Shown: positions 8,527-16,436 of the stretch, piece by piece
How the letters are laid out: every line of letters starts with the position of its first letter
Numbering within the stretch: position 1 is the first letter of the stretch
Origin: an uncultured Methanobrevibacter sp.
GTDB lineage: Archaea > Methanobacteriota > Methanobacteria > Methanobacteriales > Methanobacteriaceae
DNA: 20,641 nucleotides
Direction of reading: 5' to 3'
NCBI GenBank assembly: GCA_902795935.1
Contig: CADBMS010000111.1
Coordinates: forward strand, 1 to 20,641
Translations under genes and position numbers: made by a program
The notes under the pieces: generated by a model
What the model saw: only the letters and a program-made list of their open reading frames with translations
What the model was told of the DNA's origin: nothing
The model's database searches: none

Positions 8527-8625
8527 ATTATTAGATAAAATATTGTTGTTTAACTATACAGATATTTAATGAATTAATTGCAATAGTATATTCTACTAAA
8601 TAAATTAATAACAATCAATAAAATA

Positions 8626-8808
8626 ATGGATAATATGAAGAATTCTAAAAATGATGAAAGTGAAGAAAAAATTGAAACATGTTATTTTTGTTTACAAAAA
8701 TTTGATATGAATAAAAGTAAACTTGGATATTATCATTATGGTAAATTCCCTGTTTGTGATTACTGTAGTGAATTTTATGGATTTTATAATAAAGAAGGAA
8801 AAATATAA
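8626..8808 (+). CDS. Small double-CxxC (zinc-binding) protein, unknown function
   Basis: This is a 60-residue protein with two CxxC pairs, CYFC and CDYC, separated by 24 residues. That is the spacing of a treble-clef or zinc-ribbon-like metal site. The region between is rich in Lys and Tyr (KLGYYHYGKFPV) and the N-terminus is acidic and Lys-rich. There is no signal peptide or membrane segment. It stands alone between the glycosyltransferase (99 bases before) and topA. A second ATG at 8635 follows GGAT and could be the true start. I do not recognise a named family; RNA, DNA or protein binding are all possible. Confidence 0.7.
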   Translation: MDNMKNSKNDESEEKIETCYFCLQKFDMNKSKLGYYHYGKFPVCDYCSEFYGFYNKEGKI

Positions 8809-8849
8809 TATTATATAGAAATATAGGTATTCTTTCAATTAATCTTAAA

Positions 8850-8858
8850 TTATATAAT
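8850..8858 (+). promoter_or_regulatory. Candidate TATA box for topA
   Basis: TTATATAAT, preceded by an A-rich stretch, is a good archaeal TATA-box candidate. A start about 25 bases downstream would give topA a leader of roughly 65 bases. The surrounding DNA is so A+T-rich that chance matches are common. Confidence 0.35.
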
Positions 8859-8944
8859 ACATAAGCAAGTTATAAACATTAATAAGATAACTATTGAATA
8901 AATTAATTTAATTTTTAACTAAAGGAACATTGAGGTTTAAAAAG

Positions 8945-11107
8945 ATGCATGAAGTTATTATATGTGAGAAACCTAAATCATCTGAAAAAATTGCTCAAGC
9001 ATTATCATCCAATGCTAAAAAGAAAAAATATAAAAAAGTCAATTATTGGGAAATAGAGGAAAACGATAAAAAAATAACAATTTTATCTGCAGTAGGCCAT
9101 CTCTACACTTTAGCACCAATTAATGGAAAAGAAGAACATTTTTTTGATTTAGAATGGGTTCCTCTTTATGATACTGATAAAAAAAAAGCATACGTTAAAG
9201 ATTATGCTAAAGCTATTGAAAAATTTTCTAAAGATGCTACACAATTTATTCATGCATGCGATTACGATATAGAAGGTACTCTTATAGGATACAATACTTT
9301 AAAATATTGTTGTGGAGAAAATTCATTGAAAAATGTTAAAAGAATGAAATTTTCAACTTTAACTAAAGAAGATATAATTAAAGCTTATGAAACCCCTATT
9401 GAGTTGGATTTAAATCAAGTTGATAGTGGTATTGCTAGACATGTTTTAGATTTTATTTTTGGAGTTAATATCTCTAGGTCATTAATGAAATCTGTAAGAG
9501 AGTCAACTAAACGATTTATTAAACTTTCTGCAGGTAGAGTTCAAACGCCCACACTAGCTATTTTAGTAGATCGTGAAAAAGAAATTGCTAATTTCATACC
9601 TGAACCTTATTGGATGATTAAAGCTGAACTTGAAGGTTCTATTAATGCCGATAGTGTTGAAGGTAAAATATTTGATAAAGAAAAAGCGGATGAAATTTAT
9701 AATAATTGTAAAGGTGCAGATGCAATAGTTGATAAAATAAGTATAAGTGAGAGTACAACTAAGCCACCAGTACCATTCGATTTAGGTGCACTTCAATCTG
9801 AAGCTCATTCCATATTTGGATTCAGCCCTAAAAAAACCCAACAAATTGCTCAAAATCTTTATACTGAAGGATATACCTCTTATCCAAGAACTTCTTCACA
9901 AAAATTACCTAAAAATATTGGTTTTGAAAAGATTTTCAAGCAACTTTCAGGCGATGCTAAATTTAAAAAACAAATTTCCAAATTGAAGAATAAAACTACA
10001 CCTAATGAAGGTAAAAAAACTGATGCTGCACATCCTGCTATTCATCCTACTGGTTTATTACCTCAAAAATTGACTAAAGATGATCGTAAAATTTATGAAT
10101 TAATTGTATATCGATTTATTAGTGTTTTTGGTGAAAATGCTAAATTTAAGTCCATGAAAACTGATTTTGATATTGCAGGAAATACTTTTGTTTCTCGTAA
10201 TAGATGCGTATCATATATGGGCTGGTTAGAACATTATCCTTTCCGTAAGGTAGATAATGATGAATTTCCTGATATTAGTGAAGGAGATTCACTTAAAGTT
10301 GAAGAGATTATATCTGATGAAAAGGAAACTAAACCTCCTGCACGTTATAATGAAGCTTCTTTAATTAAAGAGCTTGAAAAAAGGGGTTTGGGTACTAAAG
10401 CTACTCGTGCAGATATTGTTGCAATTTTATATACTAGAAAGTACATTAGTGGTAAAAAAATTAGTGTTAATCAATTAGGTGAACATATTATTGATACTTT
10501 AAATGAATATTGTAAAAAAATCACAAGTGAAGAATTAACTAGGCAATTTGATTCTGGTTTAGAAAATATAATGAATGCTGAAATTAATAAGGATGAACTT
10601 ATTAATGATGGTAAAAAAGAAGTTATGGGCATTCTTGATGATATTAATAAAAATAAATCTGAAATTGGTAAACAGATTTATGATTCTTATAAAGAAAGTA
10701 GAATTGTGGGTAAATGTAAATGTGGTGGTAATCTATTATTAAAATATTCACCTCGTAATAAAAGTACATTTGTTGGTTGTTCTAAATATCCTAAATGTAA
10801 TGCTACTTATTCTTTACCTAAAGGCGCTAGTGTTCTTAAAACTACTTGTGAAAAATGCAATTTACCTTTGATTTCTTATGGTAAACCTCGTCAACGTGCT
10901 TGCATGGATCCAAAATGTGGTATTGACACTAGTGTTAAAGTAGAACCACAAGTTGTTGGGAATTGTCCAGAATGTGGTAATGAACTCCTTAAACGTAATG
11001 GGCGATATGGAGAATTTATTGGTTGTTCTAACTTTCCTAAATGTAGATTCACTAGCTCTATTGATGATTTTAAAAAATCTGAAGAACAAAATAAAGTCAA
11101 AGAGTGA
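8945..11107 (+). CDS. topA: DNA topoisomerase I (type IA)
   Basis: This 720-residue type IA topoisomerase relaxes negative supercoils by nicking one strand through a 5'-phosphotyrosine. The toprim domain carries Glu8 (ICEKP) and the metal motif D106-Y-D108-I-E110-G. The strand-cleaving tyrosine is Tyr313 in TSYPRTSS, where the usual Asp of the PRTDS-type motif is Ser. The conserved PARYNEASLIKELEKRGLGTKATRADI block is at 465-491. Three zinc ribbons end the protein: C591/C593/C612/C618, C635/C638/C653/C658 and C674/C677/C694/C700. There is no helicase domain, so it is not reverse gyrase. The frame extends to TTG 8930, but ATG 8945 is preferred because GAGGT lies eight bases upstream and the protein then begins MHEVIICEKP. 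It appears to be transcribed alone, with a 386-base gap after it. Confidence 0.96.
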   Translation: MHEVIICEKPKSSEKIAQALSSNAKKKKYKKVNYWEIEENDKKITILSAVGHLYTLAPINGKEEHFFDLEWVPLYDTDKKKAYVKDYAKAIEKFSKDATQFIHACDYDIEGTLIGYNTLKYCCGENSLKNVKRMKFSTLTKEDIIKAYETPIELDLNQVDSGIARHVLDFIFGVNISRSLMKSVRESTKRFIKLSAGRVQTPTLAILVDREKEIANFIPEPYWMIKAELEGSINADSVEGKIFDKEKADEIYNNCKGADAIVDKISISESTTKPPVPFDLGALQSEAHSIFGFSPKKTQQIAQNLYTEGYTSYPRTSSQKLPKNIGFEKIFKQLSGDAKFKKQISKLKNKTTPNEGKKTDAAHPAIHPTGLLPQKLTKDDRKIYELIVYRFISVFGENAKFKSMKTDFDIAGNTFVSRNRCVSYMGWLEHYPFRKVDNDEFPDISEGDSLKVEEIISDEKETKPPARYNEASLIKELEKRGLGTKATRADIVAILYTRKYISGKKISVNQLGEHIIDTLNEYCKKITSEELTRQFDSGLENIMNAEINKDELINDGKKEVMGILDDINKNKSEIGKQIYDSYKESRIVGKCKCGGNLLLKYSPRNKSTFVGCSKYPKCNATYSLPKGASVLKTTCEKCNLPLISYGKPRQRACMDPKCGIDTSVKVEPQVVGNCPECGNELLKRNGRYGEFIGCSNFPKCRFTSSIDDFKKSEEQNKVKE

Positions 11108-11240
11108 AATTATGTTAAAAATTTAATTAATAGATATAGTGAATATTAATGAATTTTTAATTATTATTTGAATGTCCTCCAAAATGAATTTGTGTATAAA
11201 AATTTTTCTTTATTTCAAAATTAAAACACAATTAAGCTTT

Positions 11241-11260
11241 TTCAAAAATTAATTTTTGAA
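11241..11260. repeat. Perfect 20-base palindrome
   Basis: The half-site TTCAAAAATT is followed directly by its exact reverse complement with no spacer. As DNA it could be a dimeric regulator site; as RNA the missing loop makes it a poor hairpin. It stands just before a GGCGAACGCC inverted repeat. Confidence 0.55.
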
Positions 11261-11264
11261 TTTT

Positions 11265-11283
11265 GGCGAACGCCCATTTTTTT
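11265..11283 (+). terminator. Possible terminator or regulatory hairpin after topA
   Basis: GGCGAACGCC (11265-11274) is a small G+C-rich inverted repeat in DNA that otherwise has almost no G or C. It can fold with a GAAC loop and is followed by CA and a run of seven T. This suits a transcript end for topA. The stem is short and the site is about 160 bases beyond the topA stop, so it could instead be a protein-binding site. Confidence 0.35.
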
Positions 11284-11493
11284 AAAAAAAATAGAATTTA
11301 TGATTGTTATAATTAATTTTACAAAAATAAAATACATATTATTTAAATAAAAAATATTAAATTATATTTTAGAAATAATGAATTTAAATTAAAAAAAATT
11401 AAATATTAAGATACAATATAAAAATAAAAATAAATAAAATTTAAGTAAATATAAACAATAAATAATAATAAAATAAAAAAAAGAGGAAAATCA

Positions 11494-14187
11494 ATGCAAA
11501 AACTAAGCATAATAAACAAAATAAAACCAATAGTAATAATTATACTATTGTTTACATTGGCATTCTCTTTAAGAGCTGAAACTTATAATATAAGTGCAGT
11601 TCCAAATGATATGCAAGATTTTTACAGAGATGCCTCAGGACTCCCATATTTCAGTGAAATGGACTCTTATTATAACTACAGATTGACAAATAATTACGTA
11701 GAAAAAGGAATTTTGGGAGATTCTGTTGTAAATGGAACAAACTGGGATGAACATTCTTATTATCCAAATGGAAGAGTTGTAGATTATCCTCCATTAATAA
11801 CATACGTAACAACCATATTCTATCAAATAGCAAATATGTTTAAAGATATACCTCTTAAAAATGTTGCTTTTTGGACAGGAAGTATAGTTGCATCACTATG
11901 TGTAATACCAGCATACTTATTAGGAAGACGAATAACAAACGACTATGGTGGAATTGTTTCCGGAATAATAATTGCAACTGCACCAACCTATTTTGCACAC
12001 ACATTTGCAGGATTTTTTGATACAGATATGTTCAACATGATTTTTCCACTTATAGCAATGTGGTTCTTTATAGAAAGTGTCATAACTAACAGTGTTATAA
12101 AAAGTGTTATTTTTGCAGTATTATCTGCAGTATCATTAGCAGTATTTTCTATGGCTTGGGTAGGATATGTATTTTATGTTGCCCTTATAGCAATAATCGC
12201 AATAATCTATGCCATAATTAGTTTTATCTACAATAAAAAAATAGAACATAGAAAATATGCAAACGTAAAAGATGTAATTTCAGAACATAAAGAAATTTTA
12301 TCCGTAATAGTTATACTTGGATTAGGTGCAGCATTTATGATATTAACAAAAGGTGTTGGATCTATTTCAGAAACCATTATTAATTTTATTGGTGTAAATG
12401 ATGTGCAATCATTAGCTCAAACTGCGGGTTCATTCCCTAATGTATATATTTCAGTTTCAGAGATGCAAATACCTGATTTCATCACAAGCGGAGTGTCTGC
12501 ATTAATAGCCAATCAAGGATCACTTGTAGGTGGTGTTGGCGGATTATTAGTATTTGCTTCAGCAATATTAGGCATTGTGTTATTAATTTGGAAAATAATA
12601 AATCCAAGTAAAACTAAAGCTGAATTCATATCAGATATGAAGAAAACTAAAAGTGGAAAAGAAAAAACTGCAGGTAAAGGTAAAAATTTAGATACTACTT
12701 CAAAAACTTCAAAATTAAGTAGTCAAGAAATTAAGAATAAAACAAAAAATAATTTATTCTTCAGTGTAATGCTCACAATTTGGATTGCTATTACAATATA
12801 TGTATCATTTAAAGGATCTAGATTTATTTCCACATTAGTACTCCCAATAAGTTTAAGTTCAGGAATATTTGTTGGTTTAATTGGAGATTACTTTAAAGAA
12901 ACTAAATTAAGTAATGAAACATTATTCTTAGTTGCATTTATTGCAGGAACAGTTCTAGTTTACCCTGTAACTTATTTATTAAATTACTCAATAATAGTTG
13001 CTTTAATTGGAGGAGCAATAGCTGCTGCAATCATAGCATTTATTAAAAACCAAAAATATACTGCCCCAATATTGATGTTAATAATATTATTTGCAATCGT
13101 TGTGCCATCTATTTGTGGAGCAGGCCTAATATCTTACAGTATTGCACCAGGAACCGATGATGGAATGTGGTCTGCAATGGAATGGGTGAACAATAATACA
13201 CCAAATGACACAGTAATCATGTCCTGGTGGGATTTCGGGCATATGTTTGCAGTATCCGCAGATAGACATGTTTCCTTTGATGGAGGTTCACAAAACAGTC
13301 AAAGAGCATTTTGGATGGGTAAAGCAATGTCCACTAGTAATGAAAACTTATCATTAAGCATATTTAATATGTTAGCAACTAGTGGAGATTTAGCAACAGA
13401 TACTCTAATAAACTACACTGGAAACACAAGTAAAAGTGTGAACATATTACTTGAAAATTTACCTCTTGAAAAAGAAGAAGCTAAAAATAATTTAATAAAA
13501 AAATACTCTTTAAGCAATTCACAAGCAAATACAATCATCAACTACACACATCCAAGTAAACCAAGACCATTTGTATTTGTAGCAAGTTCGGATATGTTAG
13601 GTAAAGCAGGATGGTGGAGTTATTTCGGTAATTGGAATTTTGATAAACAAAATTCAACACCAGGAAGTTACTATGTATCCCAAAAAAGTTCCAAACCTGT
13701 TAAAACAGATAATGGTACTGTAATTGAAACAGTTAACACAGAAATTCAAGGTGGATATATTGGAACTAGAATTACTGAAAAAGCAAACACTACTGAAGGC
13801 GTAAATGCAACAATAATCACTAAAGCAAATAATGAATCATTAACTAGTAAAAATGAAACAATAACACCTCACAAATTAGTATTTGTTGAAGGAGTTGAAT
13901 TAAAGATTAATGAAATTCGTGACAATAGTAGTGATTTAAGTTTATTAGTTATCGGTGAAAACAGTTCTTATATTAGCGTAATTATGAATAAAGAAATGGA
14001 AGATTCCATGTTCACTAAATTATTCTTACTTGGTGGATTTAATCAAACATCATTCAAATACTTACATCAAGAAACAGGCGTTATGTTGTGGACTTCCGCA
14101 GATTCTAAAATAAATGCTACTGAAACCACTAATACTACAGATACAAATAGTACAGAAACTTCAAAAGGAAATAAAACATCAAAATAG
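11494..14187 (+). CDS. aglB: Oligosaccharyltransferase AglB (STT3 family)
   Basis: AglB moves a lipid-linked glycan onto Asn in N-X-S/T sequons on the outer face of the membrane. The 897-residue protein starts with a membrane segment (about 11-28), then an outer loop with the catalytic-metal motif EMDSYYNYR (Asp57). The second acidic motif, FFDTDMF, is at 174-180. About a dozen further membrane segments run to about residue 550. The sequon-binding WWDFG motif is at 578-582 in the soluble C-terminal domain, followed by the MGKAMSTSN region. Two oddities stand out: a Lys/Ser/Thr-rich cytoplasmic insertion near 370-420, and a Thr/Asn-rich tail. The C-terminal domain carries many N-X-S/T sites of its own, including N765, N771, N780, N787, N874, N880, N885 and N893. 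AGAGGA lies just before the ATG. It may use glycans containing sugars made by the upstream cluster, though that is inference. Confidence 0.96.
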   Translation: MQKLSIINKIKPIVIIILLFTLAFSLRAETYNISAVPNDMQDFYRDASGLPYFSEMDSYYNYRLTNNYVEKGILGDSVVNGTNWDEHSYYPNGRVVDYPPLITYVTTIFYQIANMFKDIPLKNVAFWTGSIVASLCVIPAYLLGRRITNDYGGIVSGIIIATAPTYFAHTFAGFFDTDMFNMIFPLIAMWFFIESVITNSVIKSVIFAVLSAVSLAVFSMAWVGYVFYVALIAIIAIIYAIISFIYNKKIEHRKYANVKDVISEHKEILSVIVILGLGAAFMILTKGVGSISETIINFIGVNDVQSLAQTAGSFPNVYISVSEMQIPDFITSGVSALIANQGSLVGGVGGLLVFASAILGIVLLIWKIINPSKTKAEFISDMKKTKSGKEKTAGKGKNLDTTSKTSKLSSQEIKNKTKNNLFFSVMLTIWIAITIYVSFKGSRFISTLVLPISLSSGIFVGLIGDYFKETKLSNETLFLVAFIAGTVLVYPVTYLLNYSIIVALIGGAIAAAIIAFIKNQKYTAPILMLIILFAIVVPSICGAGLISYSIAPGTDDGMWSAMEWVNNNTPNDTVIMSWWDFGHMFAVSADRHVSFDGGSQNSQRAFWMGKAMSTSNENLSLSIFNMLATSGDLATDTLINYTGNTSKSVNILLENLPLEKEEAKNNLIKKYSLSNSQANTIINYTHPSKPRPFVFVASSDMLGKAGWWSYFGNWNFDKQNSTPGSYYVSQKSSKPVKTDNGTVIETVNTEIQGGYIGTRITEKANTTEGVNATIITKANNESLTSKNETITPHKLVFVEGVELKINEIRDNSSDLSLLVIGENSSYISVIMNKEMEDSMFTKLFLLGGFNQTSFKYLHQETGVMLWTSADSKINATETTNTTDTNSTETSKGNKTSK

Positions 14188-14226
14188 GAATTATGAAATA
14201 AATCATAATTCTTTACTCTTTTTTTT
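14188..14226 (+). terminator. Hairpin plus T-run terminator after aglB
   Basis: GAATTATGA (14188-14196) pairs perfectly with TCATAATTC (14203-14211) across a six-base loop. After six more bases comes an uninterrupted run of T starting at 14219. It begins on the base after the aglB stop codon, so it very likely ends that transcript. Confidence 0.65.
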
Positions 14227-14349
14227 ATTATATTTTAGAAGATTTTATTAACATATCATTAAATACTAGTATAACTAAAAAATATTTTACTTAATATTAA
14301 ATAAAAAACTATAAAAACTATTTTTATTATTTATATTAACGTGAGTGCT

Positions 14350-15444
14350 ATGGATATCGATGAAAAGATAAAAAACATTGAAGAAGAAATTTCAAAAACT
14401 CCTTACAATAAAGCTACTTCACATCATATAGGTAAATTAAAAGCAAAAATTTCAAAGCTAAAAGAAGAAGCTATCCAAAGAAAAAGTTCTGGAAATAAAG
14501 GAAAAGGATTCCATGTGAAAAAAGCAGGAGATTCCACAGTTGTTCTTGTAGGATTTCCATCAGTGGGAAAATCAACACTATTAAATGAATTAACAAATGC
14601 AGGTTCTAAAGTAGGAGCTTATGAATTCACAACATTAGATATTGTTCCAGGAGTAATGGAATATCGCGGAGCTAAAATTCAAGTATTTGATATACCAGGA
14701 ATAATTACTGGAGCTGCTTTAGGTAAAGGCAGGGGGCGTGAAATTTTATCTGTTGCCAGAAGTGCAGATCTTATATTAATCATAATGGATGTTTTTAACC
14801 CACAACATTTGAATGTTATTTTAAAAGAATTAAATAATGTAGGTATCCGACCAAATGAAGAAAAACCAGATATAACTATTAAAAAAAATAAATTAGGTGG
14901 AGTTCATTTATCTTCAACAGTTCCATTAACTCATTTAGATGAAAAAATTATTAGGTCAATTATAAATGAATATGGAATTCATAATGCAGATGTTTTATTA
15001 AGAGCAGATGTTACTATGGATCAATTTATTGATGCTATGGAAGGTAACAGAATGTATATTCCTGCTGTTGTTGTGTTAAATAAAATTGATTTAGCAGATA
15101 CAGACTATTTAACTACAGTTAAAAAAGAAAATCCGGATTCATTATTTATTTCAGCAGATAAAGGCATTAATGTTGAAGAATTAAAAGAAGAAATTTTTCA
15201 ACGCTTAAAATTGATTAGAATATATTTAAAACCACAAGGTCGTAAAGCAGATCTTGAAGAACCATTAATTATTAAGGACGGTTCAAGTGTTATTGATGTT
15301 TGTGGCAAATTACATAGAGATTTCGCTAAAAAATTCCGACACGCTAAAGTTTGGGGCACTTCTGTTAAATTCGAAGGACAAAAAGTAGGACCTGATCATA
15401 TCCTACATGATCAAGATGTTCTAAGAATTATAAAACATAAATAA
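14350..15444 (+). CDS. DRG/Obg-family GTP-binding protein with TGS domain
   Basis: This 364-residue GTPase belongs to the archaeal/eukaryotic DRG branch of the Obg superfamily, cytosolic proteins associated with ribosomes and translation. A charged helical N-terminus with TPYNKATSHHIGKLKAKI (17-34) is the DRG signature. The G1 loop GFPSVGKS is at 68-75, the switch/G3 DIPG at 114-117 and G4 NKID at 244-247. A DRG-type insertion follows G3, and the C-terminal 80 residues form a TGS domain (LIIKDGSSVIDVCGKLHRDF). The frame extends to GTG 14341, but ATG 14350 is preferred because that upstream GTGAG then serves as a ribosome binding site five bases away and the protein begins as relatives do. The G1-loop proline-serine (FPSVGK) is normal for the family. 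It stands 23 bases before the AK6-type kinase and is probably co-transcribed with it. Confidence 0.93.
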   Translation: MDIDEKIKNIEEEISKTPYNKATSHHIGKLKAKISKLKEEAIQRKSSGNKGKGFHVKKAGDSTVVLVGFPSVGKSTLLNELTNAGSKVGAYEFTTLDIVPGVMEYRGAKIQVFDIPGIITGAALGKGRGREILSVARSADLILIIMDVFNPQHLNVILKELNNVGIRPNEEKPDITIKKNKLGGVHLSSTVPLTHLDEKIIRSIINEYGIHNADVLLRADVTMDQFIDAMEGNRMYIPAVVVLNKIDLADTDYLTTVKKENPDSLFISADKGINVEELKEEIFQRLKLIRIYLKPQGRKADLEEPLIIKDGSSVIDVCGKLHRDFAKKFRHAKVWGTSVKFEGQKVGPDHILHDQDVLRIIKHK

Positions 15445-15467
15445 ATTTAATTATCTCCGGAATTATT

Positions 15468-16028
15468 ATGAATTCTGTTAAAAAAATATTTATTACTGGC
15501 ACACCAGGTGTTGGTAAAAGTTCTGTTAGTAAAATATTATCAAACAAACTTAATGCTAAATTAATTAATATCAGTACATTAGTTGAAGATAAAAATTTAT
15601 TTGATGAAATTGATGAAGAAAAAGAATATAAAATCGTTGATGAAAATATTCTTTGTAGAGAAATTAATAAAATAATTGAACTAGAAACTGATGCTGAATT
15701 TGTTATTGTTGATGGTCATTTATCTCATTTTTGTAAAGGTGCTGATTTAGTTATTATTCTTAGAGTTAATCCTAATATTTTGAAAGATCGTTTAAAAATG
15801 AGAAATTATTCTGATTCTAAGATTCGTGAAAATTTAGAAGCTGAAGCTATAGGAGTTTGTTCTGTTGAATCTTATGAAATTCATGATAGTAAAGCCTGTG
15901 AAATTGATGTTACTAATCTTTCATTTGATGAAATTTTAGATTGCATAACAGATATCTTATATAATAATGCAAAATATCCTGTGGGCTCTGTTAATTTTAT
16001 GGATTGGTTAATTCAGGCAACATTATAA
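15468..16028 (+). CDS. AK6/Fap7-type adenylate kinase family protein
   Basis: This 186-residue P-loop kinase resembles the AK6/Fap7 group, which has weak adenylate kinase/ATPase activity and helps mature the small ribosomal subunit by acting with protein uS11. The Walker A motif GTPGVGKSS is at 11-19. VDGHLSHF at 81-88 is the characteristic AK6 DGH motif. MRNYSDSKIRENLEAEAIGV at 111-130 is the lid/Walker B-like helix region. The length fits the family. The ATG lies 23 bases after the GTPase gene. The usual archaeal annotation is putative adenylate kinase; the ribosome-assembly role is known for eukaryotic and some archaeal members and is inferred here, supported by the neighbouring ribosome-linked GTPase. 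Confidence 0.9.
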   Translation: MNSVKKIFITGTPGVGKSSVSKILSNKLNAKLINISTLVEDKNLFDEIDEEKEYKIVDENILCREINKIIELETDAEFVIVDGHLSHFCKGADLVIILRVNPNILKDRLKMRNYSDSKIRENLEAEAIGVCSVESYEIHDSKACEIDVTNLSFDEILDCITDILYNNAKYPVGSVNFMDWLIQATL

Positions 16029-16070
16029 AATTAAAAATATTTTTGAAATATAAAAACATAAAAAACTCAA

Positions 16071-16093
16071 TTTTTGTTAGTGCCTCACAAAAA
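16071..16093 (+). terminator. Hairpin downstream of the AK6-type kinase gene
   Basis: TTTTTGT (16071-16077) pairs with ACAAAAA (16087-16093) around a nine-base loop that contains most of the local G and C. A competing pair, TTAGT with ACTAA, overlaps it. No T run follows, so a terminator role is uncertain; an RNA structure or chance are the alternatives. Confidence 0.25.
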
Positions 16094-16306
16094 CTAATCT
16101 TTATTAACTAAGAAAAGAAAAGTAAATAATAATACTAAATTTATGATGTTAAAATGTAACATATTAAAGTTTTAGTGTTATGTACGAAAATATTATTAAT
16201 TTTATTTTTTTATAATGCTAATAAAAAAATATATAATATTAATAAAAACCTTTTTAAATAGCAAAATACAAATGACTTATAATATTCTTACTTATAAAAT
16301 ATTATC

Positions 16307-16323
16307 ATCCTAATTATTAGGAT
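16307..16323. repeat. 17-base inverted repeat upstream of rnp4
   Basis: ATCCTAAT and ATTAGGAT are exact reverse complements separated by a single T. It lies just downstream of a TATA-like string (16291-16303), a good place for a repressor operator. Confidence 0.45.
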
Positions 16324-16347
16324 AACATTTTGTCATAAATTATCCAT

Positions 16348-16374
16348 ATAATTATAATAGTTATTTATAATTAT
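16348..16374 (+). repeat. 10-base inverted repeat in the rnp4 leader
   Basis: ATAATTATAA (16348-16357) and TTATAATTAT (16365-16374) are exact reverse complements with a seven-base loop. The stem is pure A/T, so it would be a weak RNA hairpin and could be chance in this base composition. Confidence 0.3.
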
Positions 16375-16436
16375 AAATTATTGGCATGTATTCTCTATTT
16401 ATATGGTTATAAATTCCTTATATAAGAGGTTAAACG

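Larger units (their letters stand above)
11108..11493. other. 386-base A+T-rich intergenic region between topA and aglB
   Basis: No convincing gene is seen here. The first half holds a perfect palindrome and a short G+C-rich hairpin followed by a T run. The second half (about 11330-11480) is almost pure A/T, with several TATA-like strings that could serve the aglB promoter. I could not pick one with confidence. Confidence 0.6.
16029..16436. other. 408-base non-coding leader before the translation operon
   Basis: No gene is convincing here. It contains a hairpin near the start (16071-16093), TATA-like strings at about 16251-16260 and 16291-16303, and two inverted repeats at 16307-16323 and 16348-16374. 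It probably holds the end of the upstream transcript plus the promoter and leader of the rnp4-ftsY operon. Confidence 0.55.

Noticed and set aside
8930..8944. TTG 8930 as the topA start
   Set aside because: The five extra residues overlap the GAGGT site that fits ATG 8945, and the shorter form begins as relatives do.
10862..11100. Minus-strand frames opposite the 3' end of topA
   Set aside because: They are opposite the topA zinc ribbons, two frames overlap each other, and neither has a supported start or family.
16029..16436. A tRNA or other structured RNA gene in the leader
   Set aside because: No G+C-rich cloverleaf or T-loop/anticodon pattern is visible; in such A+T-rich genomes stable RNAs normally stand out by higher G+C.
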